Source: Gammaproteobacteria bacterium
Lineage (GTDB): Bacteria > Pseudomonadota > Gammaproteobacteria > GCA-001735895
Reading direction: 5' to 3'
NCBI GenBank assembly: GCA_024638385.1
Contig: JAHEKJ010000001.1
Location: forward strand, 61,595 to 125,594
DNA: 64,000 nt
The position numbers and the translations under genes were made by a program. The notes beneath the pieces are model-generated. The model saw only the letters and a list, made by a program, of their open reading frames with translations, ran no database searches and was not told the DNA's origin. This document shows, piece by piece, positions 1 to 7,707 of this stretch (its first letter is position 1; every line of letters starts with the position of its first letter).

Positions 1-250
1 GCGGCAGATCGCCGGCGGTGTGCGCGAAGTCCGGCGAAATCCCGGCGAGGAATTGCCAGGCCGCGGACAGCCCGCCGCTGCAGCCGTCGCTGCGGAAACG
101 GTCGATCACGATTCCGGGTTTCGATTGCACGGCCGCGAGCCGGCGCATTTGCTCCCGCTCGAGCAGCGCTACCGGTTCGGGTAAAACCTCGGCCCGAACG
201 GTCTCCGTGAACAAGACCAGAATCAGACCGACTCCGATTAAGGTTTTCAT
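1..250 (-). CDS. Exported protein of unknown function, N-terminal 83 residues (runs off window)
   Basis: This gene is not in the ORF track because it leaves the window at base 1. The reverse strand reads an uninterrupted frame from an ATG at 250. The product starts with a typical signal peptide (Met-Lys, a hydrophobic stretch ending ETVRA, cleavage expected before EVLP), so it should be exported. The visible mature part contains RFRSDGCSGGLS, a Cys/Gly-rich motif. Similar DGCS motifs occur in small secreted phospholipase-like proteins, but too little is visible to assign a function. No Shine-Dalgarno is obvious before the ATG. It lies downstream of nrdAB on the same strand but beyond a strong terminator, so it is probably transcribed separately. 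Confidence 0.6.
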   Translation of the reverse strand, partial: MKTLIGVGLILVLFTETVRAEVLPEPVALLEREQMRRLAAVQSKPGIVIDRFRSDGCSGGLSAAWQFLAGISPDFAHTAGDLP

Positions 251-315
251 GCGGTGCAAGTTAAGCGGGCGGCCGGTCGAATTCAAGTCGGGTGCGGCAA
301 TTCGCTCGGCGCAAT

Positions 316-360
316 AAAAAAGGCCAGGCAGGGGAATTTGGGGGGTTCCGCTGCCTGGCC
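316..360 (-). terminator. Intrinsic terminator of nrdAB
   Basis: Perfect 10-bp inverted repeat (GGCCAGGCAG / CTGCCTGGCC) with a G/A-rich interior that can extend the stem. On the minus strand it is followed by a run of six T. It lies about 130 bases past the nrdB stop in the correct orientation. Confidence 0.85.
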
Positions 361-425
361 CAAGGTTACAACCGAAGAGCGCGTGTAACACTAATTCGGT
401 CGGCCTTTACACTTCTCTGGCCGTC

Positions 426-445
426 ATCCCGGCGAAGGCCGGGAT
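426..445. repeat. REP-like palindromic unit
   Basis: ATCCCGGCGAAGGCCGGGAT is a perfect 8-4-8 palindrome of the class seen as dispersed intergenic repeats in many proteobacteria, whose translations read like VIPAKAGI. It sits between the nrdB stop and the nrdAB terminator. Only one copy was seen in this window, so its repeat status is inferred from general knowledge. Confidence 0.5.
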
Positions 446-490
446 CTCGTATTGATGCCTCGTTTTCGGATACACCGAATCGAAGCTCGT

Positions 491-1654
491 CTAGTCCCAG
501 TTCAGCGCGCCGCCGGTCTGATACTCGGTGACGCGGGTTTCGAAAAAGTTCTTTTCCTTTTTCAGGTTGGCCTGTTCGTCGAGCCACGGCAGGGCGTTCT
601 CGGCGCCCGGGAACGGAATCGCGTGATGCAGCTTGTTGGCGCGGCGATTGGCGATGAAGCGGAACTGGGCCAGGTGGTCCTTCGCGCTGTAGCCGAGGAT
701 CGGGTCGGGCAGCAGAAAGTTCGCGTACTGCTGTTCGGCGGCCTCGGCTTCGTCCCACATCTGCTGGATGACCTTCGGATCGAGCTTGATGTTTTCTTCC
801 TGCACGATCTGGTTGCAAACGCGGATGCCGAAGGACGCGTGCAGCACCTCGTCGCGCATGATGTACTGCAGCTGCTCGGCCGTGCCCTTCATCAGGCCGC
901 GGCGCTGCAGCGCGAAGATCGGGCTGAAGCCGTTGTAGAACCAGGTGCCCTCGAACACGCCGGCGAAGAAGGTGTAGGCGAGGACGAAGTTTTCGAGCTC
1001 GTCGCGGTCGTTCAGATCGATATCGGGACGCAGCACCGAATCGAGGCGCTCGTTGCACATCTGGATCTTGTGGTAGATCTCGGGCACGACGCGGTAACGA
1101 TTGTAGATTTCGCCCTGGTCGAGACCGATGGTCTCGATGCAGTGCTGGTAGGTCCAGGTGTGCATCGCTTCCTCGTAGACCTGGCGCGCCTGGTAGATCT
1201 GCAGTTCGGGCGCCGACATCTTTTCCATCACCGCGAGACCGATGTTGCGCATCGCGAGAATGTCCGAGGTCGTCAGGTACGACAGCACGTTCTCGTAGAC
1301 GTGGCGCTCCTCGAGCGTCAGCTTGTGCAGGTAGTCGTGCACGTCCTGCGTCATATTGATGTCGAGCGGCGTCCAGTGGTTGCGGTTGGCGTTGAGGAAA
1401 TATTCCCAGGCCCACGGGTACTTGAACGGCGCGAGCTGATTGATGTCGGTCAGGCCGTTGACGACGCGCTTGTCTTCCGGGTTGATCGGTTTGGCTGACC
1501 TGGGCATTTCCACGGGCTCGGCGACCTTGTCGACGCGCGCTTCGGCGACCGGTGGCGGCACCACGGCCGGCGCCGGATTCGTCACCGGAGTTTCGAGCGC
1601 CGGTTCCGGGGTCCGTGGCGCTTGCGGGGTCAGGGGTTCATCCCAGTTCAGCAT
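491..1654 (-). CDS. nrdB: Class Ia ribonucleotide reductase, beta (radical) subunit
   Basis: Makes the diiron-tyrosyl radical used by NrdA to reduce ribonucleoside diphosphates to deoxy forms in the cytoplasm. The 387-residue protein has the ferritin-like ligand set: Asp131, Glu162-x-x-His165, Glu235, and Glu269-x-x-His272. Tyr169, four residues after His165, sits at the radical-tyrosine position (E. coli Tyr122), so this is a normal Tyr-radical enzyme and not a class Ic variant. The C-terminal tail, YQTGGALNWD, is the part that docks on NrdA. Unusually, the first residues are MLNWDEP, echoing the tail, and are followed by a Pro/Ala/Glu-rich linker of about 50 residues before the conserved domain. 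It follows nrdA by 32 bases on the same strand. Confidence 0.97.
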   Translation of the reverse strand: MLNWDEPLTPQAPRTPEPALETPVTNPAPAVVPPPVAEARVDKVAEPVEMPRSAKPINPEDKRVVNGLTDINQLAPFKYPWAWEYFLNANRNHWTPLDINMTQDVHDYLHKLTLEERHVYENVLSYLTTSDILAMRNIGLAVMEKMSAPELQIYQARQVYEEAMHTWTYQHCIETIGLDQGEIYNRYRVVPEIYHKIQMCNERLDSVLRPDIDLNDRDELENFVLAYTFFAGVFEGTWFYNGFSPIFALQRRGLMKGTAEQLQYIMRDEVLHASFGIRVCNQIVQEENIKLDPKVIQQMWDEAEAAEQQYANFLLPDPILGYSAKDHLAQFRFIANRRANKLHHAIPFPGAENALPWLDEQANLKKEKNFFETRVTEYQTGGALNWD

Positions 1655-1686
1655 CTGCTATCTCCTTCCACTTATTCAACAGCACG

Positions 1687-4539
1687 TTATTGACAGGCTT
1701 CGCAATCCGGGTCGAGGATCGAACAAACCTTGGCCTCGGGCTCGGGTTCGACCTGCGGTTCCGGGGTCGAGGTCTTTTCGACCGCGGTCGCACCGAGCGA
1801 CCGCAGGTAGTATGTCGTCTTGAGGCCGCGCACCCAGGCCAGCTTGTACAAGTTGTCGAGCTTCTTGCCCGACGGCTCGGCCATGTACAGGTTCAGCGAC
1901 TGGCCCTGGTCGATCCACTTCTGCCGCCGCGAGGCGGCCTCGACCAGCCAGCGCGAATCAATCTCGAACGCGGTCGCGTAGATCGCCTTGAGGTCATCCG
2001 GCACGCGGTCGATGTGCTGCACGCTGCCGTCGTAATACTTGAGGTCGTTGACCATGACCTCGTCCCACAGGCCCTGCGCCTTCAGGTCGTCGACGAGGTA
2101 GGGATTGACGACGGTGAACTCGCCCGACAGGTTCGACTTGACGAACAGGTTCTGGTAGATCGGTTCGATCGACTGGCTGACGCCGCAAATGTTCGAAATC
2201 GTCGCGGTCGGCGCGATCGCCATCGTGTTCGAGTTGCGCATGCCGATACTCGTGACGCGCTGACGCAGGCTGTCCCAGTTCATGCGGCTGCTCGTATCCT
2301 GCTGCAGATAGTCACCGCGCGCGTCGCGCAGTTTTTCGATCGAGTCGATCGGCAGGATGCCCTGGCTCCACAGCGAACCCTGGAAGCTCGAGTAGGGACC
2401 GCGCTCGTCGGCGAGCTGGGTCGACGCCTGGATCGCGTAATAGCTGACCGCCTCCATCGATTCGTCGGCGAACTCGATCGCGGCCTCGGAGCTGTACGGG
2501 ATGTGCTGCTTGTAGAGCGCATCCTGGAAGCCCATGATGCCGAGCCCGACCGGGCGGTGGCGCAGGTTCGAAGTGCGCGCCTGCGGCACGCTGTAGTAGT
2601 TGTAATCGATGACGTTGTCGAGCATCCGCATCGCGGTATTGATCGTGCGCTCGAGCTTTTCCAGATTCAGGCCGTTTGCGTCGACGTGCGCGGCGAGATT
2701 GACCGAGCCGAGGTTGCAGACCGCGATCTCGGTGTCCGACGTGTTCAGCGTGATCTCGGTGCACAGATTCGACGAGTGCACTACGCCGACGTGCTGTTGC
2801 GGCGAGCGCAGGTTGCACGGATCCTTGAAGGTCATCCACGGGTGGCCGGTCTCGAACAGCATGCCGAGCATCTTGCGCCACAGGTCGACCGCCGCGATGC
2901 GGCGGAAGTTCTTGATTTCGCCGCGATCGGCCTTGGCCTCGTAGGCGACGTAGGCGGCCTCGAATTCGTTGCCCACCAGGTCGTGCAGTTCCGGGACCTC
3001 GCACGGCGAGAACAGCGTCCACGGGCCTTCCTCGGCGACGCGCTTCATGAACAGGTCCGGGATCCAGTTGGCGGTGTTCATGTCGTGCGTGCGCCGGCGC
3101 TCCTCGCCGGTGTTCTTGCGCAGGTCGAGGAAATCCTCGATGTCGAGGTGCCAGGTCTCGAGGTAGGCGCACATCGCGCCCTTGCGCTTACCGCCCTGGT
3201 TGACCGCGACCGCGGTGTCGTTGGCGACCTTCATGAACGGCACGACGCCCTGCGACTTGCCGTTGGTGCCCTTGATGTGCGAGCCCATGCCGCGCACCCG
3301 GGTCCAGTCGTTGCCGAGGCCGCCGGCGAACTTCGACAGCATCGCGTCGTCCTTGATCGCGCTGAAGATGCCGTCGAGATCGTCGGGCACGGTCGTCAGA
3401 TAACAGCTCGACAGCTGCGGGCGCAGCGTGCCCGAATTGAACAGCGTCGGCGTACTGCTCATGAAATCGAACGACGACAGCAGGTTGTAGAATTCGATCG
3501 CGCGCTCCTCGCGCTGCACCTCGTTGATCGCTAGCCCCATCGCGACGCGCATGAAGAAGGCCTGCGGCAATTCGAAACGCGTGTCGTGGTAATGGATGAA
3601 ATAACGGTCGTAGAGCGTCTGCAGGCCGAGGTAGGTAAAATTCAGATCGCGCTCGGGTTTCAGCGCCTGGCCGAGGTAATCGAGGTCGAACTTGAGCAAC
3701 TCTCGGTCGAGCAGCTCGAGATCGGCCGCGCGTTTGACGTAATTACCGAAGTATTCACCGTAGCGCTCGGCCATTTCGGCGTAGGTCGCATTCGGCGCGC
3801 CGTCGCCGAGAAAGGCCAGCGATTCGGAGCGCAATTCGTCGAGCAACAGGCGCGCGGCGACGCAGGAATACTCGGGCTCGCGGTCGATCAGGCCGCGCGC
3901 GCTCATGACCACGGTCGGGCTGACGTCGTTGAACGGCACGCCGTCGAACAGGTTTTTGAGGGTTTCGAAGTAGACCTTGTCGGCGCTGACGTGCTCGAGT
4001 CCGCTGCAGGCCTCGTCGATGATGATTCGCAGGCGCGCGATGTCGAGCGGCGCGATGCTGCCGTCGGGCATCTTGACGGACAGGTCGATCGGCTCGTCCT
4101 CGGCGCTGGCCTCGTTGTTTTCGGCCTTGTCCTGCGCGCGCGCGTGCGAACGTTCTTCGCGGTAGAGCACGTAGGCGCGCGCGATCTTCTGTTCGCCGTT
4201 GCGCATCAGCGCGAGTTCGACCTGGTCCTGTATATCCTCGATGTGAAAGGTGCCGCCCTCGGGCATGCGCCGGGTCAGCGCGCCGACGACGAGGTCGGTC
4301 AGCTTGGCGACGGTTTCGTGGACCCTCGACGAGGCCGCGGCCTGCCCGCCCTCGACCGCGAGAAACGCCTTGGTCATCGCGATCGCGATCTTTTCCTTGT
4401 CGAAGCTGGTCAGCTTGCCGTTGCGGCGAACGACGTTGTACTTGTTGCCGAGCGCGCGGGCATTATCGTCTTTGATGGCTTCGACCGGCTTGGTCGGTGC
4501 GGCGGCGGTTTCGGTTAAAGGTGACTCGATGTTCTGCAT
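1687..4539 (-). CDS. nrdA: Class Ia ribonucleotide reductase, alpha (catalytic) subunit
   Basis: Catalytic subunit reducing NDPs to dNDPs. At 950 residues it has the long Pseudomonas-type layout. A first ATP-cone (about 35-125, with VVRRNGKLTSFDKEKI) carries overall activity control. A second, diverged ATP-cone-like unit (about 148-235, starting VKMPDGSIAPLD) precedes the ten-stranded barrel. Active-site elements are present: SSCYLTT for the first redox cysteine, SNLCTEI with the thiyl-radical Cys and catalytic Glu, and AVCNLGSVNL for the second redox cysteine. The tail, CSILDPDCEACQ, holds the C-terminal cysteines that re-reduce the active site. It heads the nrdA-nrdB operon, with a leader of roughly 190 bases and NrdR-type operators at the promoter. 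Confidence 0.97.
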   Translation of the reverse strand: MQNIESPLTETAAAPTKPVEAIKDDNARALGNKYNVVRRNGKLTSFDKEKIAIAMTKAFLAVEGGQAAASSRVHETVAKLTDLVVGALTRRMPEGGTFHIEDIQDQVELALMRNGEQKIARAYVLYREERSHARAQDKAENNEASAEDEPIDLSVKMPDGSIAPLDIARLRIIIDEACSGLEHVSADKVYFETLKNLFDGVPFNDVSPTVVMSARGLIDREPEYSCVAARLLLDELRSESLAFLGDGAPNATYAEMAERYGEYFGNYVKRAADLELLDRELLKFDLDYLGQALKPERDLNFTYLGLQTLYDRYFIHYHDTRFELPQAFFMRVAMGLAINEVQREERAIEFYNLLSSFDFMSSTPTLFNSGTLRPQLSSCYLTTVPDDLDGIFSAIKDDAMLSKFAGGLGNDWTRVRGMGSHIKGTNGKSQGVVPFMKVANDTAVAVNQGGKRKGAMCAYLETWHLDIEDFLDLRKNTGEERRRTHDMNTANWIPDLFMKRVAEEGPWTLFSPCEVPELHDLVGNEFEAAYVAYEAKADRGEIKNFRRIAAVDLWRKMLGMLFETGHPWMTFKDPCNLRSPQQHVGVVHSSNLCTEITLNTSDTEIAVCNLGSVNLAAHVDANGLNLEKLERTINTAMRMLDNVIDYNYYSVPQARTSNLRHRPVGLGIMGFQDALYKQHIPYSSEAAIEFADESMEAVSYYAIQASTQLADERGPYSSFQGSLWSQGILPIDSIEKLRDARGDYLQQDTSSRMNWDSLRQRVTSIGMRNSNTMAIAPTATISNICGVSQSIEPIYQNLFVKSNLSGEFTVVNPYLVDDLKAQGLWDEVMVNDLKYYDGSVQHIDRVPDDLKAIYATAFEIDSRWLVEAASRRQKWIDQGQSLNLYMAEPSGKKLDNLYKLAWVRGLKTTYYLRSLGATAVEKTSTPEPQVEPEPEAKVCSILDPDCEACQ

Positions 4540-4623
4540 TGAATAAAGCCCGTTCCGTGTTTTCCTCGAATGCCCGGAACTGGATCCGGGTTTGCTACCA
4601 CTGGCGGTCTGCTTCCTGTCGAC

Positions 4624-4666
4624 AGTTAAAGTGATTTTTAACTATCGGGATCAAGTACCTGTACTT
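4624..4666. promoter_or_regulatory. Two palindromes in the nrdA leader
   Basis: AGTTAAA-GTGATT-TTTAACT (4624-4643) and AAGTAC-CT-GTACTT (4653-4666) are perfect inverted repeats 9 bases apart. They lie between the inferred transcription start and nrdA. They could be operators or leader hairpins. I know of no factor that clearly matches them. Confidence 0.45.
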
Positions 4667-4728
4667 TTTGGGGTTTGGAAATAACCTGCCAGCTTTTAAT
4701 GTTCGTTTATGAGTATAACCAAACAAAT

Positions 4729-4776
4729 ACACAATATAGTGTGTTTTACGCCAAGGTCAAGTACATTATATTGTGT
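4729..4776 (-). promoter_or_regulatory. nrdA promoter with tandem NrdR boxes
   Basis: On the minus strand a -35 TTGACC (plus-strand 4755-4760) is followed after 16 bases by TATATT (4733-4738). The -10 lies inside a palindrome, ACACAATATAGTGTGT (4729-4744), one mismatch from the NrdR consensus ACACWATATATWGTGT. A second, weaker box, GTACATTATATTGTGT (4761-4776), lies just upstream of the -35. The two start points are 32 bases apart, three helical turns, as expected for cooperative NrdR repression of ribonucleotide reductase genes. Confidence 0.85.
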
Positions 4777-4805
4777 ATGGATCTGTGGAGAGGGCGGGAA
4801 TAAGC

Positions 4806-4814
4806 TGTGGATAA
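4806..4814 (-). promoter_or_regulatory. Perfect DnaA box upstream of nrdA promoter
   Basis: TGTGGATAA is the exact complement of the TTATCCACA DnaA box. It lies about 45 bases upstream of the nrdA -35. DnaA regulation of nrdAB is known in E. coli. Only a single exact box was found, so this is a regulatory site candidate and not an origin. Confidence 0.6.
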
Positions 4815-5178
4815 GTCACCCGTTCCGACGCCCGGCGGCGGCGTGCAAGGCTTTGCGCCGCAGTTCCGGCACGGTCGCCGAACGGGTATTAAATTTTGTG
4901 ATTCAACGGCATGTTTCATAGAAAAAATTTATTCTCTCGGTCGACGGCGGGATCGACCAGCCGAATCGCGATAACGGCGTCGATCCCGGCGGCGGCAAGA
5001 TCGAAATCGCCGTCATCGACGCGTCACGCCGGAGCGAGTACCGACGGCCGATCACGACCCCGGCCCGGGGGACTGGCGCCGGCGCCTGACATGCGAAGGT
5101 CCTAAAGGACTGCGCCGCGCGGCCGAACTAGTGGAACGGGGAAACCCGTCCCCGTCATCGCACGCAATCCGAGGACTC

Positions 5179-6066
5179 ATGGCCAGTGTCAATCCGATAA
5201 ACCTCGACGAGCTCGCCGGTACCGCCGGTCTCGAGTCGCTGGTGCGCCAGGTCGACAAGCTCGTCAGCCTGCCCGGCATTTACTACCGGCTCGAGGAGGC
5301 GATCGTCGATCCGGCGACGCGTACCGACGATATCGCCGAACTGCTGCGCAGCGATCCCGACCTGTGCGCGCGCATGCTGCGCGTAGCCAACAGCGCGTTC
5401 TACAGTTTCCACACCCGGATCGAGACGATCGAGCGCGCCGTCAGTACGATCGGGCTGCGCCAGATCCGCGAACTGGTGCTGATTACGTCGGTGGTCAAGG
5501 CCTTCGAAGGCATTCCGCCGGGCCTCGTCAACATGACGACCTTCTGGGAGCACAGCATCGCGGTTGCGGTCATGGCGCGCGCGCTCGGCGAGCAGGCGCG
5601 GATCCCGAGCGCCGAGTCGTTCTACATTCCCGGCTTGCTGCACGACATCGGGCGCCTGGCGATGTACGTGAAGATGCCCGGACTGATGCACGACCTGCTG
5701 CTGCAGCGCCAGGTCCAGGGGCAGAGCATGTTCATGCTGGAACGGCAGCTACTCGGCTATACCCACGCCGACATCGGCGAGCGCCTGCTCGAGTCGTGGA
5801 AGGTGCCGGAGTCGATCACCGCGCCGGTCGGCAGCCACCACGATCCCGGCGCAAACGGGGAATACGCGCCGGCGGCCAGCGCGATCCACGTCGCCGACGC
5901 CTGGGTCAATACCAACCGGCTCGGCAGCACCGGCAGCTGTTACCTGCTGGAACTCGACCACGACGCGCTCGCGTCGCTGGGCCTCGACGCCGAGAACCTG
6001 CACCAGATCGGCCTCGCGGCCGGCCAGCAGACCCAGGAAGTCCTGCGCCAGTTCCTGAGCCATTGA
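5179..6066 (+). CDS. HDOD-domain signalling protein
   Basis: A stand-alone HDOD protein of 295 residues. HDOD is a relative of HD phosphohydrolase domains that generally lacks catalysis and acts as a signalling or scaffolding module. The fold spans most of the chain from about residue 30 to 235. Diagnostic stretches are DPDLCARMLRVANSAFY, IGLRQIRELVLI and the HD-like LLHDIGRLAMY. I prefer the ATG at 5179, preceded by GAGGA, over the upstream GTG at 5131 in the track, because the extra 16 residues look untranslated. It is divergent from nrdA and its stop faces mgtE across 15 bases. Partner and ligand are unknown. Confidence 0.85.
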   Translation: MASVNPINLDELAGTAGLESLVRQVDKLVSLPGIYYRLEEAIVDPATRTDDIAELLRSDPDLCARMLRVANSAFYSFHTRIETIERAVSTIGLRQIRELVLITSVVKAFEGIPPGLVNMTTFWEHSIAVAVMARALGEQARIPSAESFYIPGLLHDIGRLAMYVKMPGLMHDLLLQRQVQGQSMFMLERQLLGYTHADIGERLLESWKVPESITAPVGSHHDPGANGEYAPAASAIHVADAWVNTNRLGSTGSCYLLELDHDALASLGLDAENLHQIGLAAGQQTQEVLRQFLSH

Positions 6067-6081
6067 GCGCCGCCTGCCCCG

Positions 6082-7431
6082 TCAGCCGAGCACCAGCGTC
6101 GCCATGCCGAGAAAAGCGACGATGCCGACGACGTCGGTTATCGTCGTCAGGACCACCCCGCCGGCGATCGCCGGGTCGATGCCGAGCTGGCGCAGAAGCA
6201 GCGGCAACACCGCGCCGGCGAGCGCGCCGGCAATCAGGTTGACGATCAGCGCGAAGGCGATGACCGCGCCGATCGCGTAGTTGCCGAACCACGCGATCGA
6301 CAGGGTTGCGACGACCACGGCCCAGAGCAGACCGTTGAGCAATCCGACCGAAACCTCCTTGTTGATCAGAGAACGGTAGTTCGAGCTGCCGAGCTGGCCG
6401 AGCGCGAGTCCGCGAATCGCGATGGTCAGGGTCTGCGAGCCGGCAATGCCGCCCATGCTCGGCACGATCGTGATCAGGATCGCGAGCGCGACCACCTGGT
6501 CGAGAATATCTTCGAAAAACCCGATGACCCAGGCGGCGAGAAACGCGGTCAACAGATTGATGCCGAGCCAGATACCGCGCCGGCGGCTGGTCACGAGCAC
6601 CGGCGAGAACATGTCTTCTTCCTCCGACAGGCCGGCCATGCCCATGATCGAGTGATCGCCCTCGTCGCGGATAACGTCGACCACGTCGTCGACGGTAATC
6701 CGCCCGATCACCTTGTGCTCTTCGTCGACCACCGGCGCGCTGACTAGGTCGTCCTGCTCGAATTCGCGCGCGACTTCGGTGGCCGACATGTGCGCGCTCA
6801 TCGCGTCGACCTCGACGCGCATCAGGTCCCGCACCAGGGCCTCGGGATCGTTGGTCAGCAAGTCGTTCAGCGTCAGCACGCCGAGATAATGATCGTGCCG
6901 GTCGGTGACGAACAGCTGGTCGGTATGGTTGGGCAGGTCGCCGCGGATGCGCAGATAGCGCAACACCACGTCGAGAGTCACGTCGGCGCGGATCGTGACC
7001 TGGTCGATGTTCATCAGGCCGCCGGCGGTGTCCTCGCTGTACGACAGTACCGACTCGAGCCGTTCGCGCTTGTGCGAATCGAGCGTGTGCAGTGTCTTGA
7101 CCAGCTTGTCGGTCGGCAACGCGAGGATGATGTCGGCCTGGTCGTCGACATCGGCCATGGTTTCGACGATCGCGGCGATTTCCTCGGGTTCGAGATCCTT
7201 CAGGCGCGCGTCGCTGACGTCGTCCTGGGTTTCGAGCAGCACCGCGCCGAGTTCGCCCGGCTCGATCATGGGCCACAGGGTCTCGCGCTGTTGCGGCGGC
7301 AGCGAGTCGAGCAGCAAGGCGATTTCGGCGGCCGACAGGTCGCTCAGGATCTTGCTGATTTCGGTGGTGTCGGCCTGGTCGAGGGCGAGCGAGATATCCT
7401 GCCGTAGCTGTTCGGTTTCTTCCTCGGCCAT
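6082..7431 (-). CDS. mgtE: MgtE-family magnesium transporter
   Basis: Inner-membrane Mg2+ channel gated by intracellular Mg2+. The 449 residues follow the family plan: an acidic superhelical N domain (about 1-125), two CBS domains (about 130-255), then five transmembrane helices (about 280-449). The pore-region motif reads PSMGGIAGSQTLT. It is the last gene of the ptsN-rapZ-npr-mgtE set, starting 6 bases after npr, so co-transcription is likely. Confidence 0.95.
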   Translation of the reverse strand: MAEEETEQLRQDISLALDQADTTEISKILSDLSAAEIALLLDSLPPQQRETLWPMIEPGELGAVLLETQDDVSDARLKDLEPEEIAAIVETMADVDDQADIILALPTDKLVKTLHTLDSHKRERLESVLSYSEDTAGGLMNIDQVTIRADVTLDVVLRYLRIRGDLPNHTDQLFVTDRHDHYLGVLTLNDLLTNDPEALVRDLMRVEVDAMSAHMSATEVAREFEQDDLVSAPVVDEEHKVIGRITVDDVVDVIRDEGDHSIMGMAGLSEEEDMFSPVLVTSRRRGIWLGINLLTAFLAAWVIGFFEDILDQVVALAILITIVPSMGGIAGSQTLTIAIRGLALGQLGSSNYRSLINKEVSVGLLNGLLWAVVVATLSIAWFGNYAIGAVIAFALIVNLIAGALAGAVLPLLLRQLGIDPAIAGGVVLTTITDVVGIVAFLGMATLVLG

Positions 7432-7437
7432 CGGGGC

Positions 7438-7707
7438 CTATTCGCTCTCGCCGAAGCGGTCGTTGATCAGTTCGACGATCGCGTCGCGGCAGGCCTGCTC
7501 GTCGGCGCCGTCGATCTCGAGCTCGAGTTCGACGCCCTTGCTCGCGGCGAGCATCATCACGCCCATGATGCTCTTGGCGTTGACCCGGTTGTCCTTCTTG
7601 CTGAGATAGACCTCGCTTTCGAACCGGCTCGCGCAATTGACCAGCTTGGACGCGGCGCGCGCGTGCAGGCCCAGCTTGTTGATGATCTTGATCTTCTCGG
7701 CAATCAT
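7438..7707 (-). CDS. ptsO: HPr-family phosphocarrier NPr
   Basis: Phosphocarrier of the nitrogen-related PTS, relaying phosphate to EIIA-Ntr (PtsN). The 89-residue protein has the phosphorylatable His15 in GLHARAA and Ser46 in NAKSIMG, both at canonical HPr positions. Its ATG overlaps the rapZ stop by 4 bases (ATGA). Its placement with ptsN and rapZ downstream of rpoN identifies it as NPr and not a sugar-PTS HPr. No EI-Ntr (ptsP) is in the window. Confidence 0.93.
   Translation of the reverse strand: MIAEKIKIINKLGLHARAASKLVNCASRFESEVYLSKKDNRVNAKSIMGVMMLAASKGVELELEIDGADEQACRDAIVELINDRFGESE

Larger units (their letters stand above)
4540..5178. other. Intergenic region between nrdA and the HDOD gene
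   Basis: About 640 bases without a convincing gene. The nrdA-proximal half is AT-rich and holds the nrdA promoter, two NrdR-like boxes, a DnaA box and two leader palindromes (listed separately). The half nearer the HDOD gene is GC-rich. It shows two small hairpins: GTCCT-AA-AGGAC near 5098-5110, and ACGGGG...CCCCGT near 5135-5154. A 50-codon open stretch at about 4920-5090 has no start codon and I do not call it a gene. Confidence 0.6.

Noticed and set aside
366-1498. Overlapping ORFs of 348-349 codons on both strands over nrdB
   Set aside because: Shadow frames of nrdB created by high GC; their translations are Arg/Pro- or Val/Asp-rich and lack any family motif.
1552-3534. 660-codon plus-strand ORF opposite nrdA
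   Set aside because: Antisense shadow of nrdA; the nrdA frame has all catalytic motifs and the antisense product is compositionally odd.
4806-4814. Possible replication origin because of the DnaA box and AT-rich stretch
   Set aside because: Only one exact box was seen, with no dnaA/dnaN or gidA context; promoter regulation explains it better.
4911-5105. Short ORF and an open 50-codon stretch upstream of the HDOD gene
   Set aside because: No ribosome-binding site, no start in the more protein-like frame, and no recognisable motif.
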